From Pseudomonas sp. MTM4 (GTDB lineage Bacteria > Pseudomonadota > Gammaproteobacteria > Pseudomonadales > Pseudomonadaceae), in contig NZ_CP048411.1 in NCBI RefSeq assembly GCF_019355055.1, positions 1,736,001 through 1,800,000 of the forward strand: DNA of 64,000 nt, written 5' to 3'. A model generated the notes under the pieces. It made no database searches. It saw only the letters and a program-made list of their open reading frames with translations, and had not been told where the DNA came from. A program made the position numbers and the translations under genes. Below, one piece after another: positions 44,011 through 53,813 of the stretch. The first letter of the stretch is position 1, and each line of letters starts with the position of its first letter.

Positions 44011-44868
44011 TCAGTGAATCAAACCGACTCGGGAGAAGTGTGGCAGATTGCTGAACTTCGGATCCGGCCAACTCATCCACACGGCGAACGCCTTACCGAC
44101 GATATTGCGGTCCGGAACCATGCCGGCAAACTCAGCGGGAATCGCTGCATCTTGCCAATAGCGGCTGTCGTTGGAGTTGTCGCGGTTGTCGCCCATCATG
44201 AAGTAATGACCTTCAGGGACGCGCCACTCGCGATTGGGCTCGACTCGGTAGCGACCCATCTCCTTGCGGATCTGATGCTCGACCTCGCCCAGCTGCTCCC
44301 GGTACAGCTTGGCGCTACCCAGGCTGCCCGGCTCTTCGCCGATCAGCACTTCGGGGACCGGCTTGCCGTTTATGGTGAGCCGCTTGTCGCTGCTGTATTG
44401 GACGATATCTCCCGGCAGGCCAACGACTCGCTTGATGTAGTTGATGTTCGGGTCACTCGGATAGCGGAAGACCATCACATCGCCACGCTTTGGATCGCTG
44501 ACGTCGATGATCTTAGTGTCCACCACCGGCAGTCGAATGCCGTAGGCAAACTTGTTGACCAGAATAAAATCGCCGACCTCGAGCGTCGGTATCATCGAGC
44601 CCGATGGAATCTGAAACGGCTCGATCAGAAACGAGCGAAGCACCAAGACGATCGCCAGCACTGGAAAGAAGGATTTGCCGTACTCGATCAGCACCGGTTC
44701 CTTGCTCAGGGCGTCCAGTGTCGACTGATCAGGCTGGCCACCGGTGCGACCTTCATAGTTCGCTATCGCAGCACGACGACGCGGCGCAAAGAACATCAGG
44801 TCGAGCAGCGACAGAAAACCGCATACTGCAACGGCAATCACCAGCAACAGCGGGAAATTGATCGACAT
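44011..44868 (-). CDS. lepB: Signal peptidase I
   Basis: Inner-membrane serine protease that cleaves signal peptides from exported proteins. The 285-residue protein has two N-terminal membrane helices (about 5-25 and 62-80), the catalytic Ser in IPSGSMIPTLEVGDF near residue 92, the general-base Lys in NYIKRVVGLPGD near 145, and the conserved GDNRDNSNDSRYW box near 225. It lies 1 bp downstream of the lepA stop, so lepA and lepB are co-transcribed. Confidence 0.97.
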   Translation of the reverse strand: MSINFPLLLVIAVAVCGFLSLLDLMFFAPRRRAAIANYEGRTGGQPDQSTLDALSKEPVLIEYGKSFFPVLAIVLVLRSFLIEPFQIPSGSMIPTLEVGDFILVNKFAYGIRLPVVDTKIIDVSDPKRGDVMVFRYPSDPNINYIKRVVGLPGDIVQYSSDKRLTINGKPVPEVLIGEEPGSLGSAKLYREQLGEVEHQIRKEMGRYRVEPNREWRVPEGHYFMMGDNRDNSNDSRYWQDAAIPAEFAGMVPDRNIVGKAFAVWMSWPDPKFSNLPHFSRVGLIH

Positions 44869-44869
44869 A

Positions 44870-46669
44870 TCAGCTATCTACCTTCAGCACCGCGAGAAAC
44901 GCTTCTTGCGGGATTTCTACGTTGCCGACCTGTTTCATACGCTTTTTGCCGGCCTTCTGCTTTTCCAGAAGTTTGCGTTTACGACTCACGTCACCGCCAT
45001 AGCATTTGGCCAGAACGTTCTTGCGCAACGCCTTGACGGTGCTCCGAGCAACGATCTGACCGCCAATTGCCGCCTGGATCGCCACGTCGAACATCTGCCG
45101 AGGGATAAGCTCTTTCATCTTCTCTACGAGGATGCGCCCTTTGTAATGAGCATTGTCACGGTGCACGATCAGCGCCAGCGCATCGACCTTGTCGCCGTTG
45201 ATCAAAATATCCAAACGGGTCAAGTTCGCCGACTGAAAACACTCGAAGCTGTAATCCAGCGAGGCATAGCCACGACTGACCGACTTCAGACGATCGAAGA
45301 AATCCAGCACCACTTCACTCATGGGCAGGTCGTAGCGCACCTGCACTTGCGATCCGAGGAACTGCAGATCCCGCTGCACACCGCGCTTCTCGATACAGAG
45401 GGTAATGACGCTTCCCAGATGCTCCTGGGGCACAAGAATATTGGCCCTTACGATTGGCTCGCGCATGTCCTCGATCGACGACAGATCCGGCAGCTTGGAC
45501 GGGCTATCGACGTAGAGGGTTTCACCATTCTTGAGCGCCAGCTCGTAAACCACAGTGGGCGCGGTGGTGATCAGGTCCAGATCGTACTCACGTTCGAGCC
45601 GCTCTTGGATGATTTCCATGTGCAACATGCCGAGGAAGCCGATACGGAAACCGAAGCCCAGCGCATCGGAACTTTCAGGTTCGTACTGCAGTGCGGCGTC
45701 GTTCAAAGTGAGCTTCTGCAGCGCCTCGCGGAAATCCTCGAAATCATCCGAGCTGACCGGGAACAGGCCGGCATAGACCTGCGGCTTGACGCGCTTGAAG
45801 CCTGGTAGCACTTCGACGTCCGGCGTATTGGACAGTGTCAGCGTGTCGCCGACCGGCGCGCCGTGGATGTCCTTGATGCCAGCAATGATGAAGCCCACTT
45901 CGCCCGCTTTCAGATCAGCAGTGCTGGTGTGCTTGGGGTTGAAGACTCCGACGCTATCGACCTGATGCACCTTGCCGGTGGACTTGACCAGTACCTTGTC
46001 GCCTTTCTTGATCCGACCATGGCGCACCCGCACGAGCGAGACGACACCCAGATAGTTGTCGAACCACGAATCGATGATCAACGCCTGCAACGGTGCGTCG
46101 AGCTCCCCTGTCGGCGGCGGAATGACCTCGACCAGACGCTCCAGGACATCATCTACACCCATGCCGCTCTTGGCGCTGCAAGCGACAGCGTCGGTCGCAT
46201 CGATACCGATAATGTGCTCGATCTCACCCTTGACCTTTTCCGGGTCCGCCTGCGGCAGGTCCATCTTGTTCAGTACCGGCATGACCTCCAGGCCCTGCTC
46301 GATAGCCGTATAGCAATTGGCAACCGATTGCGCTTCGACGCCCTGGCCCGCATCGACGACCAGCAGCGCACCCTCGCAGGCCGCCAGCGAACGGCTCACC
46401 TCATAAGTGAAGTCAACGTGTCCGGGGGTGTCGATGAAATTCAGCTGGTAGGTCTTGCCGTCCCGAGCCTTGTAGTAAAGCGTAACGCTGTGCGCCTTGA
46501 TGGTGATGCCTCGTTCGCGCTCGAGGTCCATCGAATCAAGTACCTGAGCGTTCATCTCACGCTCGGTCAGACCGCCACACATCTGAATGAAACGGTCGGC
46601 CAGGGTCGACTTGCCATGGTCGATGTGCGCGATGATGGAAAAATTGCGGATATGACTCAGGTCGCTCAC
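44870..46669 (-). CDS. lepA: Elongation factor 4 (LepA)
   Basis: Ribosome-associated translational GTPase involved in translation under stress and in 30S biogenesis. At 599 residues it is full length. G1 [13 protein letters not shown] lies near residues 14-26 and DTPGHVDF near 80, followed by the EF-G-like domains II, III and V and the LepA-specific C-terminal domain ([11 protein letters not shown] and [20 protein letters not shown]). It is the first gene of the lepA-lepB block. Confidence 0.97.
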   Translation of the reverse strand: MSDLSHIRNFSIIAHIDHGKSTLADRFIQMCGGLTEREMNAQVLDSMDLERERGITIKAHSVTLYYKARDGKTYQLNFIDTPGHVDFTYEVSRSLAACEGALLVVDAGQGVEAQSVANCYTAIEQGLEVMPVLNKMDLPQADPEKVKGEIEHIIGIDATDAVACSAKSGMGVDDVLERLVEVIPPPTGELDAPLQALIIDSWFDNYLGVVSLVRVRHGRIKKGDKVLVKSTGKVHQVDSVGVFNPKHTSTADLKAGEVGFIIAGIKDIHGAPVGDTLTLSNTPDVEVLPGFKRVKPQVYAGLFPVSSDDFEDFREALQKLTLNDAALQYEPESSDALGFGFRIGFLGMLHMEIIQERLEREYDLDLITTAPTVVYELALKNGETLYVDSPSKLPDLSSIEDMREPIVRANILVPQEHLGSVITLCIEKRGVQRDLQFLGSQVQVRYDLPMSEVVLDFFDRLKSVSRGYASLDYSFECFQSANLTRLDILINGDKVDALALIVHRDNAHYKGRILVEKMKELIPRQMFDVAIQAAIGGQIVARSTVKALRKNVLAKCYGGDVSRKRKLLEKQKAGKKRMKQVGNVEIPQEAFLAVLKVDS

Positions 46670-46820
46670 AGCTCAACACCCAATATGCCGCGGGCTGATT
46701 GCCCGCCGAAAATAGCCGCAAAGTGTACCTGATAGGTCTATTCAGCGCCACGCCGGACCCTGGGGCCGCTTCCCTGCTCTGCGAATGCAGTGCCACGCTT
46801 GGAAATGTCCTTCCGAGCAC

Positions 46821-46852
46821 AAAAAAAACGGCCCGGAGGCCGTTTTTCTTTC
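46821..46852 (-). terminator. Terminator after mucD
   Basis: Stem AAACGGCC / GGCCGTTT with CGGA loop (46826-46845), preceded by eight A on the plus strand, which read as T-tract on the minus strand 14 bp after the mucD stop. A strong Rho-independent terminator separating the muc operon from lepA. Confidence 0.9.
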
Positions 46853-46865
46853 TTCGTCTATCAAT

Positions 46866-48278
46866 CTACTCAGCGAGCTTGAATGTGATGAAGCTTGCTC
46901 GACCCTGGCGCAGCACCCGCATGGAGACCGAGCGGTTCTTCGGCAGCTGTTCTGCAACGCGGCCAAAGGTCGACGCGGAGTCGATGGCCTGATTATTCAG
47001 ATGGGTAATCACGTCACCTGGACGCAAACCGATCATTGCGGCAGGACCGTTCAGCACTTCACTCACGACCACCCCACCAGGCAAATCAAGGCTGCGCTTC
47101 TGCTCGGCGCTCAATTCAGACACTTTGACGCCAAGTCGATTGCTGCTTTTTTCTGTACGACTATCGGCTGCCGCCACTCCTTCGCCTTCTTCTGGCAAAG
47201 CTCCGATGGTGACGGTAAGCGTCTCGCGCTCGCCATCACGAACGATACCTAGCTTCGCTCTGGTGTTCGGCTTGATCGTACCAATCATGTGTGGCAAGTC
47301 GGCGGACATATCGATGTCTTTGCCGTCAACGCTGAGAATCACATCGCCGACCCGTAGACCACCCTTGGCTGCCGGCCCTCCGTCCATCACCTGCGCCACC
47401 AGCGCACCGGCTGGACGCTCCAGACCAAAGGACTCGGCCAGATCTCGGTTGACCTCCTGTATCACTACGCCCAGCCAACCACGACTGACCTTGCCGTCCG
47501 CACGCAACTGATCGGAAACATCCATAGCCACATCGATAGGAATGGCGAACGACAGCCCCATGAAACCGCCGGAGCGGGTGAATATCTGCGAATTGATGCC
47601 GATCACTTCGCCCTGCAAGTTGAATAATGGCCCACCGGAATTGCCTGGATTGATTGCCACGTCCGTCTGAATGAAAGGTACATAGCTTTCGTTGGGCAAG
47701 TTGCGACCTGTCGCACTGACGATGCCAGCCGTAACCGTGTGATCGAAGCCGAAGGGCGAACCAATCGCCAGCACCCACTCGCCGACCTTGAGCGAACTGG
47801 ATTGACCCAGCTTGACAGTTGGCAACCCTGTCGCCTCGACTTTGAGCAAAGCCACGTCGGTACGAGGGTCGGCACCGACAAGCTTGGCCTCCAGCTCACT
47901 GCGATCCGGCAAGCGAACGATTATTTCGTCCGCATCGGCAACCACGTGATTATTGGTCAACACATAACCGTCAGCGGAAATGATGAATCCAGACCCAAGC
48001 GACTGAGCCTCACGCTGCTGTCCGCCCCCCGGCATGCGCGGAATGCTGTGTTCGAAGAACTCACGAAAAATAGGCGGCAGCCCTTCAAGATCTGGCATGT
48101 GCGGATTCGCACCACGAGCCGGTACCTTCTGCTTGGTGCTGATATTGACTACTGCAGGCGAAGCATTTTCCACCAATGGAGTGAAATCCGGCAGCTGTGC
48201 ATTAGCCACCGAAGCCTGTCCCAAGAAAAACAACACAGCGAAAAAAGCGAAGCCGCTATTGCGTAGAACCTTCAACAT
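46866..48278 (-). CDS. mucD: Periplasmic serine protease MucD (DegP/HtrA family)
   Basis: Periplasmic quality-control protease and chaperone that damps AlgU activation. The 470-residue protein has a signal peptide ending near ASVANA, the trypsin-like triad His in LTNNHVVADADE, Asp in RTDVALLKVEA, and Ser in GNSGGPLF, and two C-terminal PDZ domains. The start at 48278 (GGGAG five bases upstream) is chosen; an overlapping ATG at 48281 and longer frames are less likely. It overlaps mucC by 23 bp. Confidence 0.95.
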   Translation of the reverse strand: MLKVLRNSGFAFFAVLFFLGQASVANAQLPDFTPLVENASPAVVNISTKQKVPARGANPHMPDLEGLPPIFREFFEHSIPRMPGGGQQREAQSLGSGFIISADGYVLTNNHVVADADEIIVRLPDRSELEAKLVGADPRTDVALLKVEATGLPTVKLGQSSSLKVGEWVLAIGSPFGFDHTVTAGIVSATGRNLPNESYVPFIQTDVAINPGNSGGPLFNLQGEVIGINSQIFTRSGGFMGLSFAIPIDVAMDVSDQLRADGKVSRGWLGVVIQEVNRDLAESFGLERPAGALVAQVMDGGPAAKGGLRVGDVILSVDGKDIDMSADLPHMIGTIKPNTRAKLGIVRDGERETLTVTIGALPEEGEGVAAADSRTEKSSNRLGVKVSELSAEQKRSLDLPGGVVVSEVLNGPAAMIGLRPGDVITHLNNQAIDSASTFGRVAEQLPKNRSVSMRVLRQGRASFITFKLAE

Positions 48279-48762
48279 CATTCTCCCTTGACGAAAACAA
48301 ACCGGCCTGACCGTACCCTTCAGTGGTTGCCAGCATTGCGCGCAACACAATGGGCTGCAACCCCGGATCATCGGCAGCTCGCTGACTGCGCTTGCGTACG
48401 ATCAGCCAGGAAGCAAGGAAACCGCCAACTCCCGAGAGCACTACATATGGCTCGGCAGCCGAAAGCTCAGAAGCAATGAGGGCAGGCGCCAGCAGCGCAA
48501 TCAGCGGAAAAAGATAGACAAGAAGGGCGCCGCGTAGCAATACGCTTTCACGGATGCCGACAATAACCGAATCGCCTACGTCCAAATGGAAATCGGACAA
48601 CGCCCGGATCAGCCCACGCTGCTGGTGAACGCCAAGTTTATCCATCAGGCCTTGGCCACACCCGTTTTTGGCGGAACAGCCGGAGCAGGTGCTACTACGC
48701 CGTGTCTCAACCCAGACCGCGCCAGGCTCCACTGCAATTACGCGGCCGGGCTCCTCAATCAT
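48256..48762 (-). CDS. mucC: MucC/RseC family membrane protein
   Basis: A 168-residue inner-membrane protein of the RseC/MucC family, which modestly modulates the envelope-stress sigma factor pathway. It has an N-terminal Cys-rich segment (CSGCSAKNGCGQG, about 22-34) that may hold a metal or Fe-S centre, two central membrane helices (about 76-96 and 102-120), and a polar tail. It overlaps mucB by 4 bp (ATGA) and mucD by 23 bp, consistent with one polycistronic mRNA. Confidence 0.9.
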   Translation of the reverse strand: MIEEPGRVIAVEPGAVWVETRRSSTCSGCSAKNGCGQGLMDKLGVHQQRGLIRALSDFHLDVGDSVIVGIRESVLLRGALLVYLFPLIALLAPALIASELSAAEPYVVLSGVGGFLASWLIVRKRSQRAADDPGLQPIVLRAMLATTEGYGQAGLFSSRENDVEGSTQ

Positions 48763-49703
48763 TGCGTCGCCTGATCGGACCCGGATCGCATCGACAGTGC
48801 CACTCGTTCGGCGGTGCCTAGAGGAATCTCACCAACAACCGTCACCATAACGTCGCCAGTGGTAGTTGAAATACGCTTGGATACCGCCACGGTCGGTCCC
48901 ATCTGACTGCGCGCATCTTCGACGACAGCGCCCTCCAGCCGCTCGAGAAATACCGAGAAACGAGCAAGCCCGTCGCCATAGGACAGCCAGGCTACGGGTT
49001 CACCGGACGCGGGACTTGAGCGAACGCTCGAATCGAGAAGCTGAAACCCGGACGGTAGCCAGTCCGATCGCCATTTGCTCGGTGTCGACTCCTGCGCGGC
49101 AATCACAGAGACTGGCTCACAGGCCGATCCGGCTTCTATGTCCGCGTGCTCGACAGACGAGGGCGAAAACTGGACGAACTGAAAGCGCTCCAGCAATTGG
49201 CCGCTTTCATCAAGCAACAGAGACTTGAGCGGCAGCGCTGTCTCTCGATCGAGATGCAACTCAAAACCGTAGCGGTGCTGATCCTGCGGTCGTATTGCCA
49301 GCGCCACCGTCGGACGCCCAGCCACCCGGGACTCACCTATTACCTGGAAGGTATACCAATCGGAAAGCTTTTTGGGGTCGAACTGCTGCTGGCGCCATGG
49401 CTTGGCATCTCGTATTTGAGACGCTAGATCTTCGCTGGCGCACTTGACCTGGCCGTCCACCAATGAAACCTCGACCGGCGGACCGTCAAGCTGCAAGAGG
49501 CGCTCGTGCAGCTCTTCCCCTTCCACCAACTGCCAGACGGCATGACTGGAAAAACTGCCGTTGCGCTCGTAAACGAAAGTCCCTTGATAGCTTTGCTTCT
49601 CCTCAGCCACCGCAAGACGCTGCATCCACGTACTGGCATCAGCAGCGAAGGCCGGCATCGATAGCCAGCCTCCAAGCACCACACATAGCGGTATTACACG
49701 CAT
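48759..49703 (-). CDS. mucB: Periplasmic regulator MucB (RseB family)
   Basis: Periplasmic protein that binds the anti-sigma factor MucA and shields it from AlgW/DegS-type cleavage. It has a 20-residue signal peptide (MRVIPLCVVLGGWLSMPAFA), then the RseB large lipid-binding domain and small C-terminal domain (KWRSDWLPSGFQLLDSSVR). The 314-residue length is standard. It lies 8 bp after mucA and overlaps mucC by 4 bp. Confidence 0.95.
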   Translation of the reverse strand: MRVIPLCVVLGGWLSMPAFAADASTWMQRLAVAEEKQSYQGTFVYERNGSFSSHAVWQLVEGEELHERLLQLDGPPVEVSLVDGQVKCASEDLASQIRDAKPWRQQQFDPKKLSDWYTFQVIGESRVAGRPTVALAIRPQDQHRYGFELHLDRETALPLKSLLLDESGQLLERFQFVQFSPSSVEHADIEAGSACEPVSVIAAQESTPSKWRSDWLPSGFQLLDSSVRSSPASGEPVAWLSYGDGLARFSVFLERLEGAVVEDARSQMGPTVAVSKRISTTTGDVMVTVVGEIPLGTAERVALSMRSGSDQATQ

Positions 49704-49711
49704 GTTGTTCC

Positions 49712-50311
49712 TTAACGTTCTTCCATACTGGCGGCACGCGCATATGGCAGTGCACCTTCAGAACCGCTACCGAAAGCGGCCTGCTGAGCATGCTGACGAA
49801 CATACGCCGGCAACCGCTTTTCATGCCAGCCTTCCGAAGAGCCCTCAGCAGCTGCTGCTTGAGCTTCCGGTGCGCCTGCGCCCTCACTGTAGCCCGCCAA
49901 TACGGCTGGCCCTTGGTTGGCCTGCGGCACGGCGATGCTCGGCTGCGCAGCCTGTTGAGCAATCTGTGGACCAGCAACTTCGCTCTGATTGTACAGGCGT
50001 ACTCCGGCTAGTACTGCTACGGTTACCGAAGCTGCAACAGCAATACGCCCCATGTTGCGCCAGGCAAAACGCTGTGGCTTGGCCACTGTGATGGCCGGCT
50101 CGTCAGCTAGTGCGGCAGATACCGCCGAAGCGATGTCCAGGCGCGGCTCAATCAGCTCCTTGTGCATTGCGGCACGAGCAATCTGATAACGCGACCAGGT
50201 CGATCGCATTTCGGTGTCGCCATCGGCGGCGAGCACTCGGCGTAATTCCAACTCGTCCGCTTCGTTATCCATCACCGCGGACAGCGATTCATGCAGGGCT
50301 TCACGACTCAT
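49712..50311 (-). CDS. mucA: Anti-sigma factor MucA
   Basis: Inner-membrane anti-sigma factor that binds AlgU. The 199-residue protein has a cytoplasmic N-terminal domain (about 1-80, MSREALHESLSAVMDNEADELELRRVL), a membrane helix near residue 90-105 (IAVAASVTVAVLAGVRLY), and a periplasmic Ala/Gln-rich tail. The start at 50311 has AGAGGAACC upstream; the longer frame to 50353 overlaps algU and is not used. The gene looks intact, with none of the truncations seen in mucoid isolates. It lies 31 bp after algU. Confidence 0.95.
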   Translation of the reverse strand: MSREALHESLSAVMDNEADELELRRVLAADGDTEMRSTWSRYQIARAAMHKELIEPRLDIASAVSAALADEPAITVAKPQRFAWRNMGRIAVAASVTVAVLAGVRLYNQSEVAGPQIAQQAAQPSIAVPQANQGPAVLAGYSEGAGAPEAQAAAAEGSSEGWHEKRLPAYVRQHAQQAAFGSGSEGALPYARAASMEER

Positions 50312-50342
50312 GGCGGTTCCTCTCTTGGCTATCGCCGCTGTC

Positions 50343-50924
50343 TCAGGATTCATGCAACAGGGGTTGCAAAGATTTATCGATGGCTTCCCGCGCTCGGAAT
50401 ATCCGTGAGCGGACTGTACCCACCGGACACTGCATCACGTTTGCAATGTCTTCATAACTAAGACCATCAAATTCACGCAGTGTTAGAGCCGTGCGTAAAT
50501 CTTCTGGAAGTTGCTGTATGGTTTTATGAACTGTGTCCTCTATTTCATCCCTGAGAAGCGCTCTTTCCGGCGACTCGATGTCTTTGAGAGCGTGGTCGCC
50601 TTCATAAAATTCAGCGTCTTCGGAACTGACATCACTGTCAGGTGGCCGCCTTCCTCGCGCCACTAGATGATTTTTTGCCGTGTTGATAGCAATGCGGTAC
50701 AGCCAGGTATAAAAGGCGCTGTCCCCGCGAAAATTCGCAAGCGCGCGATAGGCTTTGATAAAGGCTTCCTGCGCAACATCCTGCGCCTCATGGGAATCAT
50801 GTACGAAGCGCACGATCAACCCAAGGATCTTATGCTGATACTTCAGTACCAACAGATCAAAAGCCCGCTTATCTCCCCGCTGCACTCGCTCGACCAGTTG
50901 CTGGTCCTGCTCCTGCGTTAGCAT
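50343..50924 (-). CDS. algU: Envelope-stress sigma factor AlgU (sigma-22/RpoE)
   Basis: Extracytoplasmic-function sigma factor that drives envelope-stress and, in mucoid strains, alginate genes. The 193-residue protein has the region 2 motif (DVAQEAFIKAYRALANFRGDSAFYTWLYRIAINTAKN-type) and region 4 (LREFDGLSYEDIANVMQCPVGTVRSRIFRAREAI). The start at 50924 gives the family length. It heads the algU-mucABCD operon; its own upstream region carries an AlgU-type promoter, consistent with autoactivation. It is divergent from nadB, the same layout as in P. aeruginosa. Confidence 0.97.
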   Translation of the reverse strand: MLTQEQDQQLVERVQRGDKRAFDLLVLKYQHKILGLIVRFVHDSHEAQDVAQEAFIKAYRALANFRGDSAFYTWLYRIAINTAKNHLVARGRRPPDSDVSSEDAEFYEGDHALKDIESPERALLRDEIEDTVHKTIQQLPEDLRTALTLREFDGLSYEDIANVMQCPVGTVRSRIFRAREAIDKSLQPLLHES

Positions 50925-50983
50925 AAACACTCCTCCCTGACCTGGAAGGGGTGCTGCGCCCGCCTGCGAGCTGACCTGCCAGA

Positions 50984-51010
50984 ATAGACCCGGGCTTTAC
51001 ACAAAAGTTC
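50984..51010 (-). promoter_or_regulatory. AlgU-dependent promoter of algU
   Basis: On the minus strand GAACTT (51010-51005), a 16-bp spacer, then TCTAT (50988-50984) matches the GAACTT-N16/17-TCtGA consensus of sigma-22/RpoE promoters. It lies 60-86 bp before the algU start. The rest of the 455-bp algU/nadB gap shows no gene; the divergent nadB promoter must lie in its other half but was not recognised. Confidence 0.82.
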
Positions 51011-51385
51011 TCCCCCTTCAAGCAAGCTTTTCTGCAACACACCTAACGGCATTGGCGAGCGACGCGTCAGGACGGACCGCCCTGATAACGCCCTCTTAGT
51101 ATTCGCAGCAAAATCCAACCGCCCCTTGAACGATGGCCAGTCGGGTCGCCTACACAACTGTCTATAGAGACAGGCTTGCAAGAAAAGTTCCAAAGCATCA
51201 GCCACATAAAAACGGGCCGCTATTTTGCCGGGGATGCACCTCTATATACTAGGGCCTATTTCCGTTTCGCTGCGAGTCGCGTTGCCGCCCAAAATGAAGC
51301 CGGACAAGGCGCGGAACGCAGCCTTGGCAATTCCCGGCACTACAAACGCCATGCGCTCCGCAGCCCCTCAGACATGAGATTCGAA

Positions 51386-52999
51386 ATGAGCCAACATCAT
51401 CAGTACGACGTTCTTGTCATAGGTAGCGGCGCCGCCGGTTTGACGCTTGCGCTCAATTTGCCTACCACGCTTCGTGTCGCGGTATTGAGCAAGGGCGACC
51501 TGGCTAATGGCTCGACATACTGGGCCCAGGGTGGCGTTGCGGCCGTGCTGGATGATACCGACACGATCGAATCTCACGTTGCCGATACTCTCATCGCCGG
51601 CGGCGGGCTGTGCAAGGAGGAAGCCGTACGATTTACGGTCGAACACAGCCGCGAAGCCATCCACTGGCTGATCGAGCAAGGCGTTCCCTTCACCAGGGAT
51701 GAAGCCGATCGCGAGCATGGCAGCTTCGAATATCACCTCACGCGGGAAGGCGGACACAGTCACCGCCGCATCATTCATGCCGCTGACGCGACTGGCGCAG
51801 CCATTTTCAATACTCTGCTTGCCCGCACCCAAGACAGAGACAACATCGACCTGCTGCACCAGCGCGTCGCCGTCGATCTGATCACCGAGCGCAAGCTGGG
51901 CCTGAACGGCAAGCGCTGTCTCGGCGCCTATGTGCTGGATCGAGCGAGCGGCGAGGTGGATACCTTCCACGCAAGGTTCGTCGTGCTTGCGACAGGCGGT
52001 GCCGCGAAAGTCTACCTCTATACCAGTAACCCGGATGGTGCCTGCGGCGATGGCATCGCCATGGCCTGGCGCGCCGGATGCCGAGTCGGCAATCTGGAGT
52101 TCAATCAGTTTCACCCCACCTGCCTGTACCACCCCAGAGCCAAAAGTTTTCTGATCACCGAAGCATTGCGCGGCGAGGGCGCGATTCTCAAATTGCCGAA
52201 CGGCGAGCGCTTCATGCCGCGCTTCGACGCCCGCGCCGAACTGGCACCACGCGACATCGTGGCTCGGGCGATAGACCATGAAATGAAGCGCCTAGGTATC
52301 GATTGCGTCTACCTGGATATCAGTCATAAGCCCACGGAATTCATCAAGGCACATTTCCCTACCGTCTATGAGCGCTGCCTGACGTTCGGTATCGACATCA
52401 CCCGTGAACCAATTCCAGTGGTACCGGCAGCCCACTACACCTGCGGTGGCGTCGTAGTCGACCGGGCAGGAAGAACCGACATTCCGGGACTCTATGCCAT
52501 TGGTGAAACCAGTTTCACCGGCCTGCACGGCGCCAATCGCATGGCGAGCAATTCACTTCTGGAGTGTTTCGTCTACGCCCAAGCCGCCGCTCAGGACATC
52601 CTTAGCGAGCTGCCATCGGTGCAGGCGCCAAACTCCCTGCCAACCTGGGATGCAAGCCAGGTTACCGACTCGGACGAGGACGTTATCATCGCGCACAATT
52701 GGGATGAGCTGCGGCGCTTCATGTGGGACTACGTTGGCATCGTGCGGACCAGCAAGCGTCTTGTGCGCGCGCAGCACCGAGTGCGCCTGTTGCTGGGCGA
52801 GATCGACGAGTTCTACAGCAACTATAAAGTCAGCCGCGATCTCATCGAGCTGCGCAATCTGGCGCTGGTGGCGGAACTGATGATCCGTTCGGCGATACAG
52901 CGCAAGGAAAGCAGAGGCTTGCATTTCACGCTGGATTATCCCGAGCAACTTCCGGAAGCGAAGGACACTATTCTGGCGCCGCCCACCTACGGCGACTGA
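51386..52999 (+). CDS. nadB: L-aspartate oxidase
   Basis: FAD enzyme oxidising L-aspartate to iminoaspartate, the first step of de novo NAD synthesis. The 537-residue protein starts [19 protein letters not shown], with the dinucleotide motif GSGAAG near residues 12-17, substrate-binding [11 protein letters not shown] near 125-135, [12 protein letters not shown] near 240, and [17 protein letters not shown] near 350. The start at 51386 is preferred to 51374 and to a longer frame because of family alignment; the ribosome-binding site is weak either way. It is divergent from algU. Confidence 0.95.
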   Translation: MSQHHQYDVLVIGSGAAGLTLALNLPTTLRVAVLSKGDLANGSTYWAQGGVAAVLDDTDTIESHVADTLIAGGGLCKEEAVRFTVEHSREAIHWLIEQGVPFTRDEADREHGSFEYHLTREGGHSHRRIIHAADATGAAIFNTLLARTQDRDNIDLLHQRVAVDLITERKLGLNGKRCLGAYVLDRASGEVDTFHARFVVLATGGAAKVYLYTSNPDGACGDGIAMAWRAGCRVGNLEFNQFHPTCLYHPRAKSFLITEALRGEGAILKLPNGERFMPRFDARAELAPRDIVARAIDHEMKRLGIDCVYLDISHKPTEFIKAHFPTVYERCLTFGIDITREPIPVVPAAHYTCGGVVVDRAGRTDIPGLYAIGETSFTGLHGANRMASNSLLECFVYAQAAAQDILSELPSVQAPNSLPTWDASQVTDSDEDVIIAHNWDELRRFMWDYVGIVRTSKRLVRAQHRVRLLLGEIDEFYSNYKVSRDLIELRNLALVAELMIRSAIQRKESRGLHFTLDYPEQLPEAKDTILAPPTYGD

Positions 53000-53423
53000 A
53001 CTTCAGCCTGACCCGCAGACGCCGATGTTGTGCCTGCAACATTGCATCTCGCGGAATGCAGACGCTCCGAACGAACCAGTCGCCCGGCACCTTGAAGCGC
53101 AACACCACTACCAGGGGCAGCGCGATGCTGTCGGGCCGCAACTGGACGGGTTGCCAGCCGGCGCGGCGGCTCCAGAGCGACCAGCCCTGCTGGTCGTGAC
53201 GCAGACCGAGCCAGGAAGAATCACGAACCAGCAGGATATGCGACGGTACGATCCAGGCGGCATGCAATAGGCATAGCAGCAAGCCGAGCAACCACAGCCA
53301 GAACGGAACCGGCATCACCAGCAAGGTGGCGATTGCCAACAAGAGTACTGCGATATAGAGCGCCAGCAGCACGCCAGATCTCTGCCAGCGGCATTCGAAC
53401 AGGTGGCTACTTGGGCTGGACAC
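52968..53423 (-). CDS. ygfX: YgfX (CptA) family membrane protein
   Basis: A 151-residue protein with two closely spaced membrane helices (about 16-38 and 42-60) flanked by a basic C-terminal soluble part. Sequence features and its overlap with sdhE match YgfX/CptA, the partner proposed to form a toxin-antitoxin-like pair with SdhE (CptB) that affects FtsZ and MreB in E. coli; that role is debated. It overlaps sdhE by 17 bp and converges with nadB, overlapping its 3' end by 32 bp. Confidence 0.78.
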   Translation of the reverse strand: MSSPSSHLFECRWQRSGVLLALYIAVLLLAIATLLVMPVPFWLWLLGLLLCLLHAAWIVPSHILLVRDSSWLGLRHDQQGWSLWSRRAGWQPVQLRPDSIALPLVVVLRFKVPGDWFVRSVCIPRDAMLQAQHRRLRVRLKFSRRRWAAPE

Positions 53424-53661
53424 GATCTAGGATCATGCGAACCATGTAGCGCAAATCTTCATCGTCCGGCTCGGCACGTTCCATGAACCAGCCGAACATG
53501 TCCTGATCCTCGCAACTCAGCAGCTTACGGTAGCGGCGCTGATCCTCTTCGTTCAACTCTGGATAAACCTCCTTGACGAAGGGCACCAGCAGAACGTCCA
53601 GTTCGAGCATGCCGCGACGGCTCTGCCAGAACAGGCGATTGAGTTCGGATTGTTCGACCAT
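53407..53661 (-). CDS. sdhE: Succinate dehydrogenase flavinylation factor SdhE
   Basis: Small assembly factor that promotes covalent FAD attachment to succinate dehydrogenase and fumarate reductase. The 84-residue protein starts [20 protein letters not shown], with the conserved RGMLELD segment (about 16-22) essential for flavinylation, and [16 protein letters not shown] (about 44-59). AGGAG lies 9 bases before the start at 53661, which is chosen over a longer frame. It overlaps ygfX; it was once described as the antitoxin CptB. Confidence 0.92.
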   Translation of the reverse strand: MVEQSELNRLFWQSRRGMLELDVLLVPFVKEVYPELNEEDQRRYRKLLSCEDQDMFGWFMERAEPDDEDLRYMVRMILDRVQPK

Positions 53662-53813
53662 GCAAATACTCCTGAGTGAAGGGCCAGCATTATACCGACT
53701 GGCGCAACGGCCGGCGCCCTGTTGACGTCCGATGCGGAGTGGCAGCTGGTGCACACTGTGTTTTGTCGGCGTCCTGCTATGATGCCGGTCCTGATTCTCC
53801 ACGGCGTCCCGTC

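Noticed and set aside
50925-51205. Small minus-strand frame upstream of algU
   Set aside because: It covers the AlgU promoter, has no ribosome-binding site and no family resemblance.
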